From NCBI GenBank assembly GCA_947630785.1, contig CANRIW010000001.1, forward strand, positions 124,001 to 188,000: DNA of 64,000 nucleotides, read 5' to 3'. Each line of letters opens with the position of its first letter. The first letter of the stretch is position 1. Below, in pieces: positions 23,603 through 32,841 of this stretch. This DNA comes from an uncultured Oscillospiraceae bacterium. GTDB lineage: Bacteria; Bacillota; Clostridia; Oscillospirales; Oscillospiraceae. A program made the position numbers and the translations under genes. Under the pieces are notes generated by a model. That model was not told the origin of the DNA and searched no databases. It saw only the letters and a list, made by a program, of their open reading frames with translations.

Positions 23603-25045
23603 TCAGAAGGCCAGGAAGAACTTCACCAGGAAGATGGCGGAGATCACATAGGTGAGGACGGACACGTCCTTGGCCCGGCCAGTGAAGAGCTTGATGACGG
23701 TGTAGGAGATGAGCCCCAGGCCGATGCCGTGGCCGATGGAGCCGGAGATGGGCATGGCCAGCAGCATGATGAACACGGGCACGGCGATGGCCATGTCGGA
23801 AAGGTCGATGTTCTTCAGCCCGCCCAGCATCAGGATGCCCACATAGATCAGGGCGGCGGAGGTGGCGGCGGCGGGGATGATGGCCGCGATGGGGCTGATG
23901 AATATGCAGGCCAGGAACAGGACGCCGGTGGTGAGGGCGGTGAGGCCGGTGCGGCCGCCGGCCTCCACGCCGGAGGCGGACTCCACGAAGGTGGTGACGG
24001 TGGAGGTGCCGGTGCAGGCGCCCACCAGGGTGCCCACGGCGTCGGACACCAGGGTCTCGCGCATCTGGGGCATATTGCCGTTCTCGTCCACCATCTTGGC
24101 CCGGTTGGCGGTGGCGATGACGGTGCCGATGGTGTCGAACATGTCGATCATGCAGAAGGTGATGATCAGGATGATGACGGTGCCCCAGCCGATGGAGAAC
24201 AGGGTGGCGAAGTCAAACTTGAACAGGGTGGTCTTGGCCATGTCGCCGAAGGGGGGCAGCCAGCTGGCGGTGGCCAGGGAGGCGAAGGGATTCTGGTGCA
24301 GGAAGATGAACTGGCCCAGCCAGTTGATGACGGAGGCGGCCAGCATGCCGATGAGCACCGCGCCCTTGACCTGATAGTGGGCCAGGATGATGATGGCGAA
24401 CAGGCCGATGAACATGGTGATGACGGTGAGGACCATGGCGGGCCAGTACTCGCCCAGCTTCTCCTTGGCGGAGCTGGCGGCCAGGGCGCCGAAGAAGTCA
24501 CGCATCACGTAGTACTCGCCGGAGGCGCCCTCGCCGGCGTTGGAGCCGAAGCCGATGTTCATCAGCATCAGGCCGATGGCGGGGCCGATGCCCAGCCGGA
24601 CGCCCAGAGGGATGGCCTCCACGATCTTCTGGCGGATGTTGAAGATGGACAGCAGCAGGAACACGATGCCCTCAACAAGGATGATGCACAGGCCCGCCTG
24701 CAGGCCGGCCAGCATGGAGCAGCCGGCGGCGCCGGCGATCTGGGCGATGACCACGGCGAAGTAGGAGTTCAGGCCCATGCCGGGGGCCAGCGCGAAGGGC
24801 TTGTTGGCCAGGAAGGCCATGCAGAACATGGCCACGGCGGAGGCCAGGCAGGTGGCCATGAACACGCCGTTCCAGGCGGCGGCGGCGTCTTCGCCGAAGC
24901 CGCCGAACGCGCCCTGACCGAAGCCCACGATCAGGTTGGGGTTCAGCGCGATGATGTAGGCCATGGTCATAAAGGTGGTCAGACCGGCCACGATCTCGGT
25001 GCGGACATTGGTGCCGTTTTCTTTGAGCTTGAAGATCTTGTCCAT
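23603..25045 (-). CDS. AzgA/PbuG-type purine (guanine/hypoxanthine) permease
   Basis: 480-residue polytopic protein of the NCS2 AzgA subfamily. The start KLKENGTNVRTEIVAGLTTF (about 6-25) followed by MAYIIALNPN is diagnostic. ALAPGMGLNSYFA (about 86-98), FDTIGTVIATA and GTSTVTTFVESASGVEAGGRTG (about 333) carry the transport motifs. It imports adenine, guanine or hypoxanthine. Its leader contains a promoter and a 5'-proximal stem-loop (25102-25128), but I could not match a purine riboswitch. Confidence 0.92.
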   Translation of the reverse strand: MDKIFKLKENGTNVRTEIVAGLTTFMTMAYIIALNPNLIVGFGQGAFGGFGEDAAAAWNGVFMATCLASAVAMFCMAFLANKPFALAPGMGLNSYFAVVIAQIAGAAGCSMLAGLQAGLCIILVEGIVFLLLSIFNIRQKIVEAIPLGVRLGIGPAIGLMLMNIGFGSNAGEGASGEYYVMRDFFGALAASSAKEKLGEYWPAMVLTVITMFIGLFAIIILAHYQVKGAVLIGMLAASVINWLGQFIFLHQNPFASLATASWLPPFGDMAKTTLFKFDFATLFSIGWGTVIILIITFCMIDMFDTIGTVIATANRAKMVDENGNMPQMRETLVSDAVGTLVGACTGTSTVTTFVESASGVEAGGRTGLTALTTGVLFLACIFISPIAAIIPAAATSAALIYVGILMLGGLKNIDLSDMAIAVPVFIMLLAMPISGSIGHGIGLGLISYTVIKLFTGRAKDVSVLTYVISAIFLVKFFLAF

Positions 25046-25101
25046 AACGATTGTACTCCCTCCCGATGATTTTTTTGATGTTTACGTCCTCTTTTTCTCA
25101 A

Positions 25102-25128
25102 CGTGGGTGAAGCTCAATAAGTCCCACG
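25102..25128 (-). promoter_or_regulatory. Stem-loop at the 5' end of the purine permease leader
   Basis: CGTGGG (25102-25107) and CCCACG (25123-25128) pair across 15 nt, starting about 10 nt downstream of the -10. It could be an RNA element or a DNA operator. It does not match the purine, PRPP or ZTP riboswitch sequences I know. Confidence 0.45.
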
Positions 25129-25138
25129 GAAAAATCCT

Positions 25139-25167
25139 ATCATATCGCCGGTCAAATGTCCACTCAA
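25139..25167 (-). promoter_or_regulatory. Promoter of the purine permease gene
   Basis: Minus strand TTGAGT (25167-25162), 17-bp spacer, TATGAT (25144-25139), about 95 nt before the start codon. Confidence 0.6.
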
Positions 25168-25239
25168 TTTTCACTGTATTTTGCCATTTTTCGGCGGCAT
25201 TTTCCGGCAATTTTTCCCTGAAAGTGCCCGGCGGCGGCA

Positions 25240-25274
25240 AAGCGCCTCCGCCCCTGGCCGGGGCGGAGGCGCTT
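25240..25274 (-). terminator. Terminator after the LamG-GH32 gene
   Basis: A perfect 15-bp stem (25240-25254 with 25260-25274) with a TGGCC loop, about 38 nt beyond the stop of the gene ending at 25312. Confidence 0.75.
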
Positions 25275-25311
25275 TGCGGATGTCCGTATGATACTTGCGC
25301 GAGGGGGGTGA

Positions 25312-27675
25312 TCAGTCAAAAATGGAGCTCATGGAGGCCACATACAGGCTGTCGATGGTCACGTCCCCCGTGGCGAACAGGTCGATGCCGTGGGAGTCCT
25401 TCTCCTCGGTGTAGGAGCGGATGCTGATGGCCTTATAGTCATTGAAGAAGCCCTCGACCAGGGAGCGGTCGATGTAGATCTCCATGGTGAGCTTGCCGTC
25501 CTCGTTGGGCAGGGCCCCGGAGACGCTGGCGGACTTGCAGCCCTCTCCCTTGTTCTCGGTGTGGCCGTTGATGGTCTCGCCGGCCACGTCGTAGCGGTAG
25601 GTGGTGCAGTCCCACTTGCCACCCTGCTTCATGTTGATGCCGAACTCGGAGGCGGCGGACACGTCGGCGGTGAGTTTGATGTACAGCATGTCGTCGTCGA
25701 TGGCGGCCAGGGCCTGGTTGGCGGCGTCCAGAGTGAGATTCGTCTCATCGATGTAGGTCTCGTCCTCCAACTCATGGAGGGCCTCGGTGGGGGCCATCAT
25801 CAGGTCGGAGCCGTCATCCTTCAGCCAGATGCGCCGGGCCAGGCCCACCGTGTGGGCCCAGCCGGAGGCCCCCTGCTCGGCGGCGCCCCTCTGATCCTGC
25901 ATGATGGAGAACATGTAGATATCGCCGCTCACCGGGTCCACGATACAGCTGGGGCCGGTGAATACGTTGGCGCCGTAGTCCAGCAGATGGGGTTCGCCCT
26001 GGAATTCAGGGTCGGGGGTGAATTTGCCGCTCTCTAGGTCGAAATCGCCCAGCCAGTAGTACACCTTGTTGTCGGCAATGGAGGCGGGGGCGGGGCTGAT
26101 GGAGAAGAAGTACTTGGTGATGGTGCCGGCCTCGTTGCTGACGGGCAGGAGGATGGGCAGCTCCCAGGAGGTGCCGTACAGGGCGGACTGGTTCTCCATC
26201 TCATAGACGGGGCCCCGGTACTGCCAGTTCTGGTCCACGGTGCCGTCGCCCTTCAGCTCCAGGGTGTCGGTGGTGTAGAGCAGCGCGGAGCCGCCCTGGG
26301 AGGACGTACTGCCCGAGCAGATCAGCATGCACCAGGTGTCCCCCTCCTTCCAGATGGAGGGGTCCCGGAACTCGCCGGTGCGGCCCTGGCCCTGCTGCTG
26401 GACCACCGCCAGCTCGTCGCAGATGTTCCAGTCGGTGAGCTCCGGGTCGTTCAAATCAGCGGGGTAGGCCACGCCGATGTTCTGGTTGGAGATGAGACCG
26501 TCGTAGTCCCGGAAGCCGTCGTTTCCGGCGGTGAAAAACAGCAGAGGCACCCCGTTCTTGTCCAGCGTCGCCCCGCCGGACCAAACGCCGTCGGGCACCA
26601 CGGAGTTTTCGGTGGGGGTGATGGCCTCCTTGATGGGCCTCCAGTTCACCATGTCGTCGCTGACGAAATGGCCCCAGCAGATGTTCCGCCAGTAGGCGCC
26701 GGTCATGTTGGCCTGGTAGAACAGGTGGTACACGCCGTTGTAGTAGACGGGGGCGTGGGGCTCGTTCATCCAGAACTGATAGGGGCCGCCGTGGAACTGA
26801 GTGCGGGTGTAGTCGTCCCCCAGGATATTCTGGAGCCAGATGTCCTCAAACGCGATGTCGGGCACGGTGACGCTGCCGTAATACTCACTGATCTCGTCGG
26901 AGGTGAGGGCGGTAGAGTACAGCTTCACCTCGTCCAGGTAGCCGCTGGCCACGTTGAGGTAGCCGGCGGTGAGGCGCTCCGCATCGGTATTGCGGCCCAC
27001 CACCATGGCGGTGTGGTTGGCCCCGGCGATCTCGGCGCCGTCGGGCACGGAGCGGGAGGCCACCAGGGTGTCGTTCAGATACAGGCACATCTCGCCGGCC
27101 TCTGCGTCGAAGGTGGCGGTGACCAGGTTCCAGGCGTACTTCTGGAGGTTATCGCCGTTGGACCAGACGGTGAGCCAGTCGTCACCGGTGCCCACCTGGA
27201 AGCTGAGCCGGCCGAACCGCTCATAGCCCAGGATGAAGCCCTTGTTGTTGGCCTTGTCCGACTGGCTGATGATGCCGGTGATGGAGTCGGTGCCGTTGTC
27301 GGCGGCGTGGGGGTCGTCCCACTCGAACATCCGGGGGGCGATCCACGCCTGGACCGTGAGGGCGGGGCCCTCCACGGTGATATCGCTGCGCTTGTACTGC
27401 ACGTAGGTGCTGGTGCCGTCCAGCAGGATGCAGCCGCCGCTGATGCCGTCCTCCCGCCACTGGGGGTCCTGGGGATCCATGTAGGCGGCGTGGGAGAACT
27501 GATAGTCCAGCTCGGTGTCGGGCAGGTGGCCGGAGCTGTCCTTGACCATGGTGCCGCTGCCCTCGTCGAAGGACAGCTGGAGCATCAGGTCGTCCTTGTG
27601 GGCGCCGCCCCCGCCGCAGGCGGTCAGTGTCAGCGCCAGAGCGATGGCCAGGACCAGCGCCGTGATCTTTTTCAT
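25312..27675 (-). CDS. Secreted lipoprotein with LamG and GH32 (fructan hydrolase-like) domains
   Basis: 787 residues. The lipoprotein signal has a lipobox ending at TLTACG (Cys about 20). A LamG/concanavalin-like domain (about 30-270; LSFDEGSG, VDEVKLY-type end) precedes a GH32 beta-propeller (about 295-620) and a C-terminal beta-sandwich ending in DRSLVEGFFNDYKA. GH32 loops are WMNEPHAP (about 302), FRDPSIW (about 437) and SWELPIL (about 505). The usual nucleophile Asp of WMNDPNG is Glu here; the RDP and acid/base Glu positions are kept. It would act on beta-fructans outside the cell. It is the second gene after the binding lipoprotein, with AAAGGAGGAGTTTCG before the ATG. Confidence 0.88.
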   Translation of the reverse strand: MKKITALVLAIALALTLTACGGGGAHKDDLMLQLSFDEGSGTMVKDSSGHLPDTELDYQFSHAAYMDPQDPQWREDGISGGCILLDGTSTYVQYKRSDITVEGPALTVQAWIAPRMFEWDDPHAADNGTDSITGIISQSDKANNKGFILGYERFGRLSFQVGTGDDWLTVWSNGDNLQKYAWNLVTATFDAEAGEMCLYLNDTLVASRSVPDGAEIAGANHTAMVVGRNTDAERLTAGYLNVASGYLDEVKLYSTALTSDEISEYYGSVTVPDIAFEDIWLQNILGDDYTRTQFHGGPYQFWMNEPHAPVYYNGVYHLFYQANMTGAYWRNICWGHFVSDDMVNWRPIKEAITPTENSVVPDGVWSGGATLDKNGVPLLFFTAGNDGFRDYDGLISNQNIGVAYPADLNDPELTDWNICDELAVVQQQGQGRTGEFRDPSIWKEGDTWCMLICSGSTSSQGGSALLYTTDTLELKGDGTVDQNWQYRGPVYEMENQSALYGTSWELPILLPVSNEAGTITKYFFSISPAPASIADNKVYYWLGDFDLESGKFTPDPEFQGEPHLLDYGANVFTGPSCIVDPVSGDIYMFSIMQDQRGAAEQGASGWAHTVGLARRIWLKDDGSDLMMAPTEALHELEDETYIDETNLTLDAANQALAAIDDDMLYIKLTADVSAASEFGINMKQGGKWDCTTYRYDVAGETINGHTENKGEGCKSASVSGALPNEDGKLTMEIYIDRSLVEGFFNDYKAISIRSYTEEKDSHGIDLFATGDVTIDSLYVASMSSIFD

Positions 27676-27701
27676 CGAAACTCCTCCTTTGGAATGGGAA
27701 G

Positions 27702-27735
27702 GGCTGGCCGGGCAGGGATCGCTGCCCGGCCAGCC
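27702..27735 (-). repeat. Intercistronic hairpin between two lipoprotein genes
   Basis: A perfect 14-bp stem (27702-27715 with 27722-27735) with a GGATCG loop and no T-run. It lies between the binding lipoprotein and the LamG-GH32 gene in the same operon and could protect the upstream mRNA or set the expression ratio. Confidence 0.65.
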
Positions 27736-27749
27736 GGGAGAATGGATGC

Positions 27750-29927
27750 TTACTTCTGGTTCTCGGCCAGCTGCCAGGGGATCTGGACCTCGGCGCCGGT
27801 GCCGCCGTCGGCCACGGTGTCGGCCTGGGAGGCGTAGTCCGGGGCGGTCTCATAATAGGTGACCACCTCGTCGAAGAAGGCGTGGGCCCAGCCCTCGGCC
27901 TGCTCGTCGGCCAGGACGAGGTACAGCTCCTGCCCCTTGTAGGCGGACAGGTCCATCACATAGGTGCCCATGTCGGCCCAGGAGCCCACGGCCACGCTGG
28001 GGAAGCCCTCGTCCTTGAACCGGTTCTGAGTATAATACCCGATCTCGGTGCCGTCGGCGGTGTACACGTGGACCGCCGCGGCGTGGCCGCCCATCCGGAC
28101 GGAGATGAAGCCGGAGCCCGCCAGGGTGAAGTTGGAGGACCGCACCTGCCAGGTGGCCCCCTCGTCCAGGCCGTTGTTCCAGCCGTCCAGGTGGTAGTCG
28201 CCCGCCTGGTTGTAGGGCAGGCCCTCGTCCCAATAGGTCTGGGCGCTGATGACGCCGGCCGCCTGGCCGTCCACCACGCTCCAGCCGTCGGTGAGCACCG
28301 TCCAGCCCGCCAGGTTGCCGGACTCGAAGCCGCCGTTGGCCACGGAGTTGTGGTCGGCCATGGCGATGACGGTGAAGGCGGTCTCGGCGGTCTTGCCCTC
28401 GTAGGAGGCGGCGTAGGTCACGGTGTAAGCGCCGGGGGCGCTCATATCCACGGCGTCGAAGCCGTCGGTGGTCTCCGCGCCGTCGGGGCCGGCGACCTTG
28501 GTGACGGCGATGTCGGTGACGGCCTCGCCGCCGAAGGAGGCGGCCGCGTCAGCGAGGTAAGCGGTCACATCCACGGTGCCGCAGTCCACCACCTGGTTCT
28601 TGGCGTAGGCGGTGAAGGCCAGGGAGTTCAGAGGCACGGGATAGGGATAGTTGTTGTAGTAGTTGAGCAGGGTGGTCAGGTCGTCGTAGGAGGCGGAGGT
28701 GTAGGTCTCGCTCTGGATCTTCTCCAGCTGCTCCACCTCCAGCTCGGCCACCTGGTCGGCGGTGAGGGAGACCCGGAAGTCGTCCACGTTGATGAACGCG
28801 AAGCCGCCGTTGGAGCCGTCGTTGGCGTCCACCACCTTCAGGTAGACCACCTTGCCGATGTAGTCGCTGGCGTCCATGTACATCCGCAGGAGGGTCAGGG
28901 CCAGGGCGGGGTCGGAGAAGTAGGTGTTCTCCACCTTGATGAGCTCCTCGTCGGTGTCGCCGTCGCACAGGGCCACATAGGAGCCGCCGTTGCCGCAGCC
29001 CATCATGAAGGAGATGTAGCCGTCGCCCCCCAGGGTGAATTTGGTGGAGCGGATGGCGCCGGTCAGGCTCTCCTGGGTGGCGCCGTTGTTGGAGCCGTCC
29101 AGATAGTACTCCCCGTCGCCGTAGACGGAGCGGTCCTCCCAGTAGTACTGGCTGGTGGGCACCACGTTGGCCACGGTGAGGGCGGTGCCCTCCAGCACCA
29201 GCCAGCCGGTGGTGTCGCCGGTCTCAAAGCCGCCGTTGACGATATCGTTGGAGGCGGGGTCCTCCTCGAAGGGCTTCTCGCCGTACTCCTCGATCTGCCT
29301 GTCGTGCTCGGCCTGGGCGGCAGTCACCTCGTTGTCGCTCTGGCAGACGTGGAAGGCGTCCACGTTCAGATAGGCCAGCACGTCGCCGTCGTCGTTATCG
29401 GTGACCACGATGTAGAGGTTCTTGCCGATGGAGCCGGACAGGTCCACCACCTTGGTGATCAGGTGCTCGGTGATGTAGATGCCGTCGCAGTCGTCATTGA
29501 CCACATGGGCGACGGGGGTGTCGTTCCCCTCCTCGAAGAAGTCCACGTAGCACTTCTCGGTGTTCTTGCCGGCGCCCATCTTAAAGGTGATGAAGCCGTT
29601 GCCGCCCAGTTTGAACACATCGGAGGTCAGGGTGCCCCGCATGACCGGGTTGCCGCCCTCGGAGCCGGCAAAGTAGAAGTCGCCGGATTTCTCCATGACC
29701 ACGCCGTTGATCTTTTCACTGTTGACGACGCCTCTGGCGTTGAAGGCGGCGTCCTCGCGGGTCCAGCCCACCCACTTGCCGTCGGCGTTCTCCTCAAAGT
29801 CGCCGTTGACGATATCGTCGGCGGCCTGGGTGCCGCCGCCCTGCTGCCCGCAGGCGGCCAGGCTCAAAAGCAGCCCCAGAGCCAGCAATGCGGCGGTCAG
29901 CCGCCGCAGGGTTTTTGAGTTCGTCAT
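27750..29927 (-). CDS. Lipoprotein with three carbohydrate-binding-like repeats and an Ig-like domain
   Basis: 725 residues with a lipobox at SLAACG (Cys about 26). Three diverged copies (about 34-195, 232-390, 545-700) each contain an N-G-x-F-E opening, a GDFYFAG/GEYYLDG/GDYHLDG turn and an F-x-L-x-G-x-G-[FY]-I strand. An Ig-like stretch (about 465-540, PGAYTVTYAASYEGKTA) lies between copies 2 and 3. There is no catalytic domain. Being upstream of a GH32 gene, it is probably a surface fructan-binding protein, like CBM66-type modules of levanases (inference). The ATG at 29927 is used; the ATG 6 codons earlier is part of the ribosome site AAAGGGGAAG. Confidence 0.8.
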   Translation of the reverse strand: MTNSKTLRRLTAALLALGLLLSLAACGQQGGGTQAADDIVNGDFEENADGKWVGWTREDAAFNARGVVNSEKINGVVMEKSGDFYFAGSEGGNPVMRGTLTSDVFKLGGNGFITFKMGAGKNTEKCYVDFFEEGNDTPVAHVVNDDCDGIYITEHLITKVVDLSGSIGKNLYIVVTDNDDGDVLAYLNVDAFHVCQSDNEVTAAQAEHDRQIEEYGEKPFEEDPASNDIVNGGFETGDTTGWLVLEGTALTVANVVPTSQYYWEDRSVYGDGEYYLDGSNNGATQESLTGAIRSTKFTLGGDGYISFMMGCGNGGSYVALCDGDTDEELIKVENTYFSDPALALTLLRMYMDASDYIGKVVYLKVVDANDGSNGGFAFINVDDFRVSLTADQVAELEVEQLEKIQSETYTSASYDDLTTLLNYYNNYPYPVPLNSLAFTAYAKNQVVDCGTVDVTAYLADAAASFGGEAVTDIAVTKVAGPDGAETTDGFDAVDMSAPGAYTVTYAASYEGKTAETAFTVIAMADHNSVANGGFESGNLAGWTVLTDGWSVVDGQAAGVISAQTYWDEGLPYNQAGDYHLDGWNNGLDEGATWQVRSSNFTLAGSGFISVRMGGHAAAVHVYTADGTEIGYYTQNRFKDEGFPSVAVGSWADMGTYVMDLSAYKGQELYLVLADEQAEGWAHAFFDEVVTYYETAPDYASQADTVADGGTGAEVQIPWQLAENQK

Positions 29928-29987
29928 GATCGCTTCCCCTTTCATTCATCGGTTTCGGTTGATTGCGCTTGGTGGAAAATGTGCCGT

Positions 29988-30012
29988 TTGAACAAGAAAT
30001 AACGTTTCGCAA
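29988..30012. promoter_or_regulatory. LacI-type operator in 25-bp duplicated block (copy 1)
   Basis: Core AACGTTTCGC at 30001-30010. The whole 25-bp block is identical to 36788-36812. The core sits 16 nt downstream of the -10 of the lipoprotein operon, a roadblock position, and is inverted relative to that operon. Confidence 0.7.
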
Positions 30013-30026
30013 CTATGGTTGGCTTC

Positions 30027-30055
30027 AGTATAAAACCACACGCCGGATTTGTCAA
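30027..30055 (-). promoter_or_regulatory. Promoter of the fructan lipoprotein/GH32 operon
   Basis: Minus strand TTGACA (30055-30050), 17-bp spacer, TATACT (30032-30027). Confidence 0.8.
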
Positions 30056-30097
30056 TTCCAGCTTGGCCTCACACAGAAAAAACGGCATTTACAATAA

Positions 30098-30123
30098 ATT
30101 TGTGCAAATATTTTTGTGCAAAT
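30098..30123. repeat. Tandem TTTGTGCAAAT repeats
   Basis: TTTGTGCAAAT occurs at 30099-30109 and 30113-30123, 14 bp apart. Each copy is nearly palindromic (ATTTG-TG-CAAAT). They lie between two divergent fructan promoters. They may bind an activator; unproven. Confidence 0.4.
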
Positions 30124-30173
30124 TGCGCTTATCATCGAAATTTAGCCCGCGGGTCTGTGACAATAAGCCGTGT

Positions 30174-30185
30174 ACCGTTTCGTCA
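30174..30185. promoter_or_regulatory. LacI-type operator upstream of the sugar ATPase gene
   Basis: ACCGTTTCGTCA shares its last ten bases with the site at 36662-36673 and adjoins a TTGACA box (30189-30194). Confidence 0.5.
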
Positions 30186-30237
30186 TTATTGACAATTCTG
30201 ACCGCGCTTTTTCTACATTTAAGCCGTAAACAAGCTC

Positions 30238-30266
30238 TTGCGCGCAGCCGGACGCTGTGTTATCAT
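30238..30266 (+). promoter_or_regulatory. Promoter of the sugar ABC ATPase gene
   Basis: TTGCGC (30238-30243), 17-bp spacer, TATCAT (30261-30266). A second candidate upstream, TTGACA at 30189 with TCTACA at 30212, would place the LacI-like site just before its -35. Confidence 0.55.
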
Positions 30267-30322
30267 GTAATCAGTACGGGCGGTCCGTCTACTCCACCTT
30301 CATAGGCGGACGGTACCGAAAA

Positions 30323-30447
30323 AAGGAGGTAATCAAATCCCGTCTGGCTCGCGGTGCGGCAGCGTGGAGACCTGCCGTAATGCGGTCCGCCCCCAAGTGG
30401 GCGGCGCGAGGCAGTTGGACAGAGGTCCGGCTGTCAGAGCCGAGAGT
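30323..30447 (+). other. Strong orphan Shine-Dalgarno followed by a hairpin-rich leader
   Basis: AAGGAGGT at 30323-30330 has no ATG, GTG or TTG at workable distance; the gene begins 118 nt later. The intervening GC-rich stretch offers a 6-bp outer stem CTCGCG/CGCGAG (30348-30353 with 30405-30410). Inside it are TGCGGCAG/CTGCCGTA (30355-30362 with 30372-30379) and CCGCCC/GGGCGG (30387-30392 with 30399-30404). CGGCT/AGCCG (30428-30432 with 30438-30442) follows. It stays open in the frame of the downstream gene. It may be a regulatory RNA or an insertion between ribosome site and start codon. Confidence 0.5.
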
Positions 30448-31602
<1,155 letters not shown>

Positions 31603-31625
31603 TATCTTCTACCTCCCACTTTTCC

Positions 31626-31671
31626 AAAAAGCGTTCAGGCGGCCCAAAATGGGCCGCCTGAACGCTTTTTT
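31626..31671 (+). terminator. Strong intrinsic terminator after ugpC
   Basis: A perfect 20-bp stem (31626-31645 with 31651-31670), AAAAT loop and T-run. Confidence 0.95.
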
Positions 31672-31680
31672 GCGTGAAAA

Positions 31681-31705
31681 GCGGGCGGTTCTATAAACCG
31701 CCCGC
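31681..31705 (-). terminator. Terminator of the LacI/fructokinase operon
   Basis: A perfect 10-bp stem GCGGGCGGTT/AACCGCCCGC, followed on the minus strand by TTTTCACGC. Confidence 0.85.
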
Positions 31706-31710
31706 CCGCA

Positions 31711-31890
31711 TCATCTTTTCCGCTTCCGCTCCTGGTAAACCAGCCAGAGCGCATAGGCAAAGCTGGCGGCCGCCAGGATCAGGATCGGGATCAGAGCCAC
31801 GATGATCCGGCGCTCCGCGTACAGAACGACAGCTGCCAACAGCCACAGGCAGCCGCACACAGTGTAGAAAAGGGGGGAACCCTTCAGCAT
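31711..31890 (-). CDS. Small two-helix membrane protein (59 aa)
   Basis: 59 residues beginning MLKGSPLFYTVCG, with two hydrophobic helices (about 8-24 and 30-52) joined by AERR and ending in the basic tail YQERKRKR. The ATG overlaps the fructokinase stop (ATGC/TGA), and the stop is followed directly by the operon terminator, so it is the last gene of the LacI operon. A ribosome site GGAGG lies in the end of the fructokinase gene. Family unknown to me. Confidence 0.65.
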   Translation of the reverse strand: MLKGSPLFYTVCGCLWLLAAVVLYAERRIIVALIPILILAAASFAYALWLVYQERKRKR

Positions 31891-32834
31891 TCCTCCGTCA
31901 CCTCCTCCAGAGTGGGCATGGCGGGGATGGCCCCGCGGCGGCTGGTGGTGATGCTGGCCGCCTTGTTGGCAAAGGCCGCGATCCGCTCCAGTTCGGGGAC
32001 GGTCAGCCTGTCCAGGCTGTCCAGCTTCGCCAGTTGGGACAGGGCCGCGCCGAAGAAGGTGTCCCCCGCGCCGTTGGTGTCCCCCACCTTGCAGGGCACG
32101 CCGGGCACATGACCGGTCTGCCCCCGGAAGCGGTAGTACACCCCGTTGGGGCCCAGGGTCACGAAGATCAGGGCGATCCCCTTTTCCGCCAGCAGGGCCG
32201 TGCCCCGCTCCAGATCGTCCGTGCCGGTGAGCAGGGGGAGCTCCTCGTCGGACACCTTCAGCACGTCCGCCAGGGGCAGGGGCTCCAGCATCCGCGCCAC
32301 GGCGGTCTCCTCGTCCGGCCAGAGGCTGGCCCGGTAGTTGGGATCGTAACTGACGACGGCGCCGTGTTCTTTGGCCGTTTTGGCCGCGTGGAGGGTGGCG
32401 CTCCTGGCCGGTTCCGCTGTCAGGCTCACGCTGCCGAAGTGGAGGAATCTCGTGTGCTTCAGCTGTTCCTCCGGCACATCCTCCGGGGACAGGTCCACGT
32501 CGGCGCTGGGATCCCGGTAGAAGCTGAAATGCCGCTCCCCGGAGGGGTCCACCGTCACCACCGCCAGGGTGGTGTGTTGGACCGGGTCCGCCGACAGGCC
32601 GGACACGTCCACGCCGTTTTGCGCCAGGGTGTCCCGGAGGAACTCTCCGAAGCTGTCCTTCCCCACCTTCCCGATAAAGGCGGTCTTCGCTCCCAGCCGG
32701 GCGGCCGCCACCGCCAGGTTGGCCGGCGCGCCGCCGGGATTGGCCGTGAACTGGGGGATGCCCTGTTCGTTGACCCCGTTTTGGGTCAGGTCGATCAGGA
32801 TCTCGCCCACTGCTGTGATATCCGTCATATCCAT
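31884..32834 (-). CDS. scrK: PfkB-family fructokinase
   Basis: 316-residue PfkB/ribokinase-family sugar kinase. GEILIDLTQNG (about 9-19), the glycine-rich NPGGAPANLAVAAARLG (about 31-47) and the C-terminal signature DTNGAGDTFFGAAL with the catalytic Asp (about 252-265) point to a fructokinase. It phosphorylates free fructose released by GH32 enzymes, feeding glycolysis. It sits near the end of the LacI operon, which supports the fructose assignment. The start is 7 nt after the YcxB-like gene. Confidence 0.92.
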   Translation of the reverse strand: MDMTDITAVGEILIDLTQNGVNEQGIPQFTANPGGAPANLAVAAARLGAKTAFIGKVGKDSFGEFLRDTLAQNGVDVSGLSADPVQHTTLAVVTVDPSGERHFSFYRDPSADVDLSPEDVPEEQLKHTRFLHFGSVSLTAEPARSATLHAAKTAKEHGAVVSYDPNYRASLWPDEETAVARMLEPLPLADVLKVSDEELPLLTGTDDLERGTALLAEKGIALIFVTLGPNGVYYRFRGQTGHVPGVPCKVGDTNGAGDTFFGAALSQLAKLDSLDRLTVPELERIAAFANKAASITTSRRGAIPAMPTLEEVTEEC

Positions 32835-32841
32835 CGCTCCT

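Noticed and set aside
22016..25069. Plus-strand frames of about 500 codons opposite the two nucleobase permeases
   Set aside because: Low-complexity Asp/Gly/His/Gln-rich translations arise from the reverse complement of hydrophobic transmembrane codons.
25046..25140. Purine riboswitch before the purine permease
   Set aside because: I looked for the conserved purine aptamer loop sequences and did not find them; only a simple stem-loop is present.
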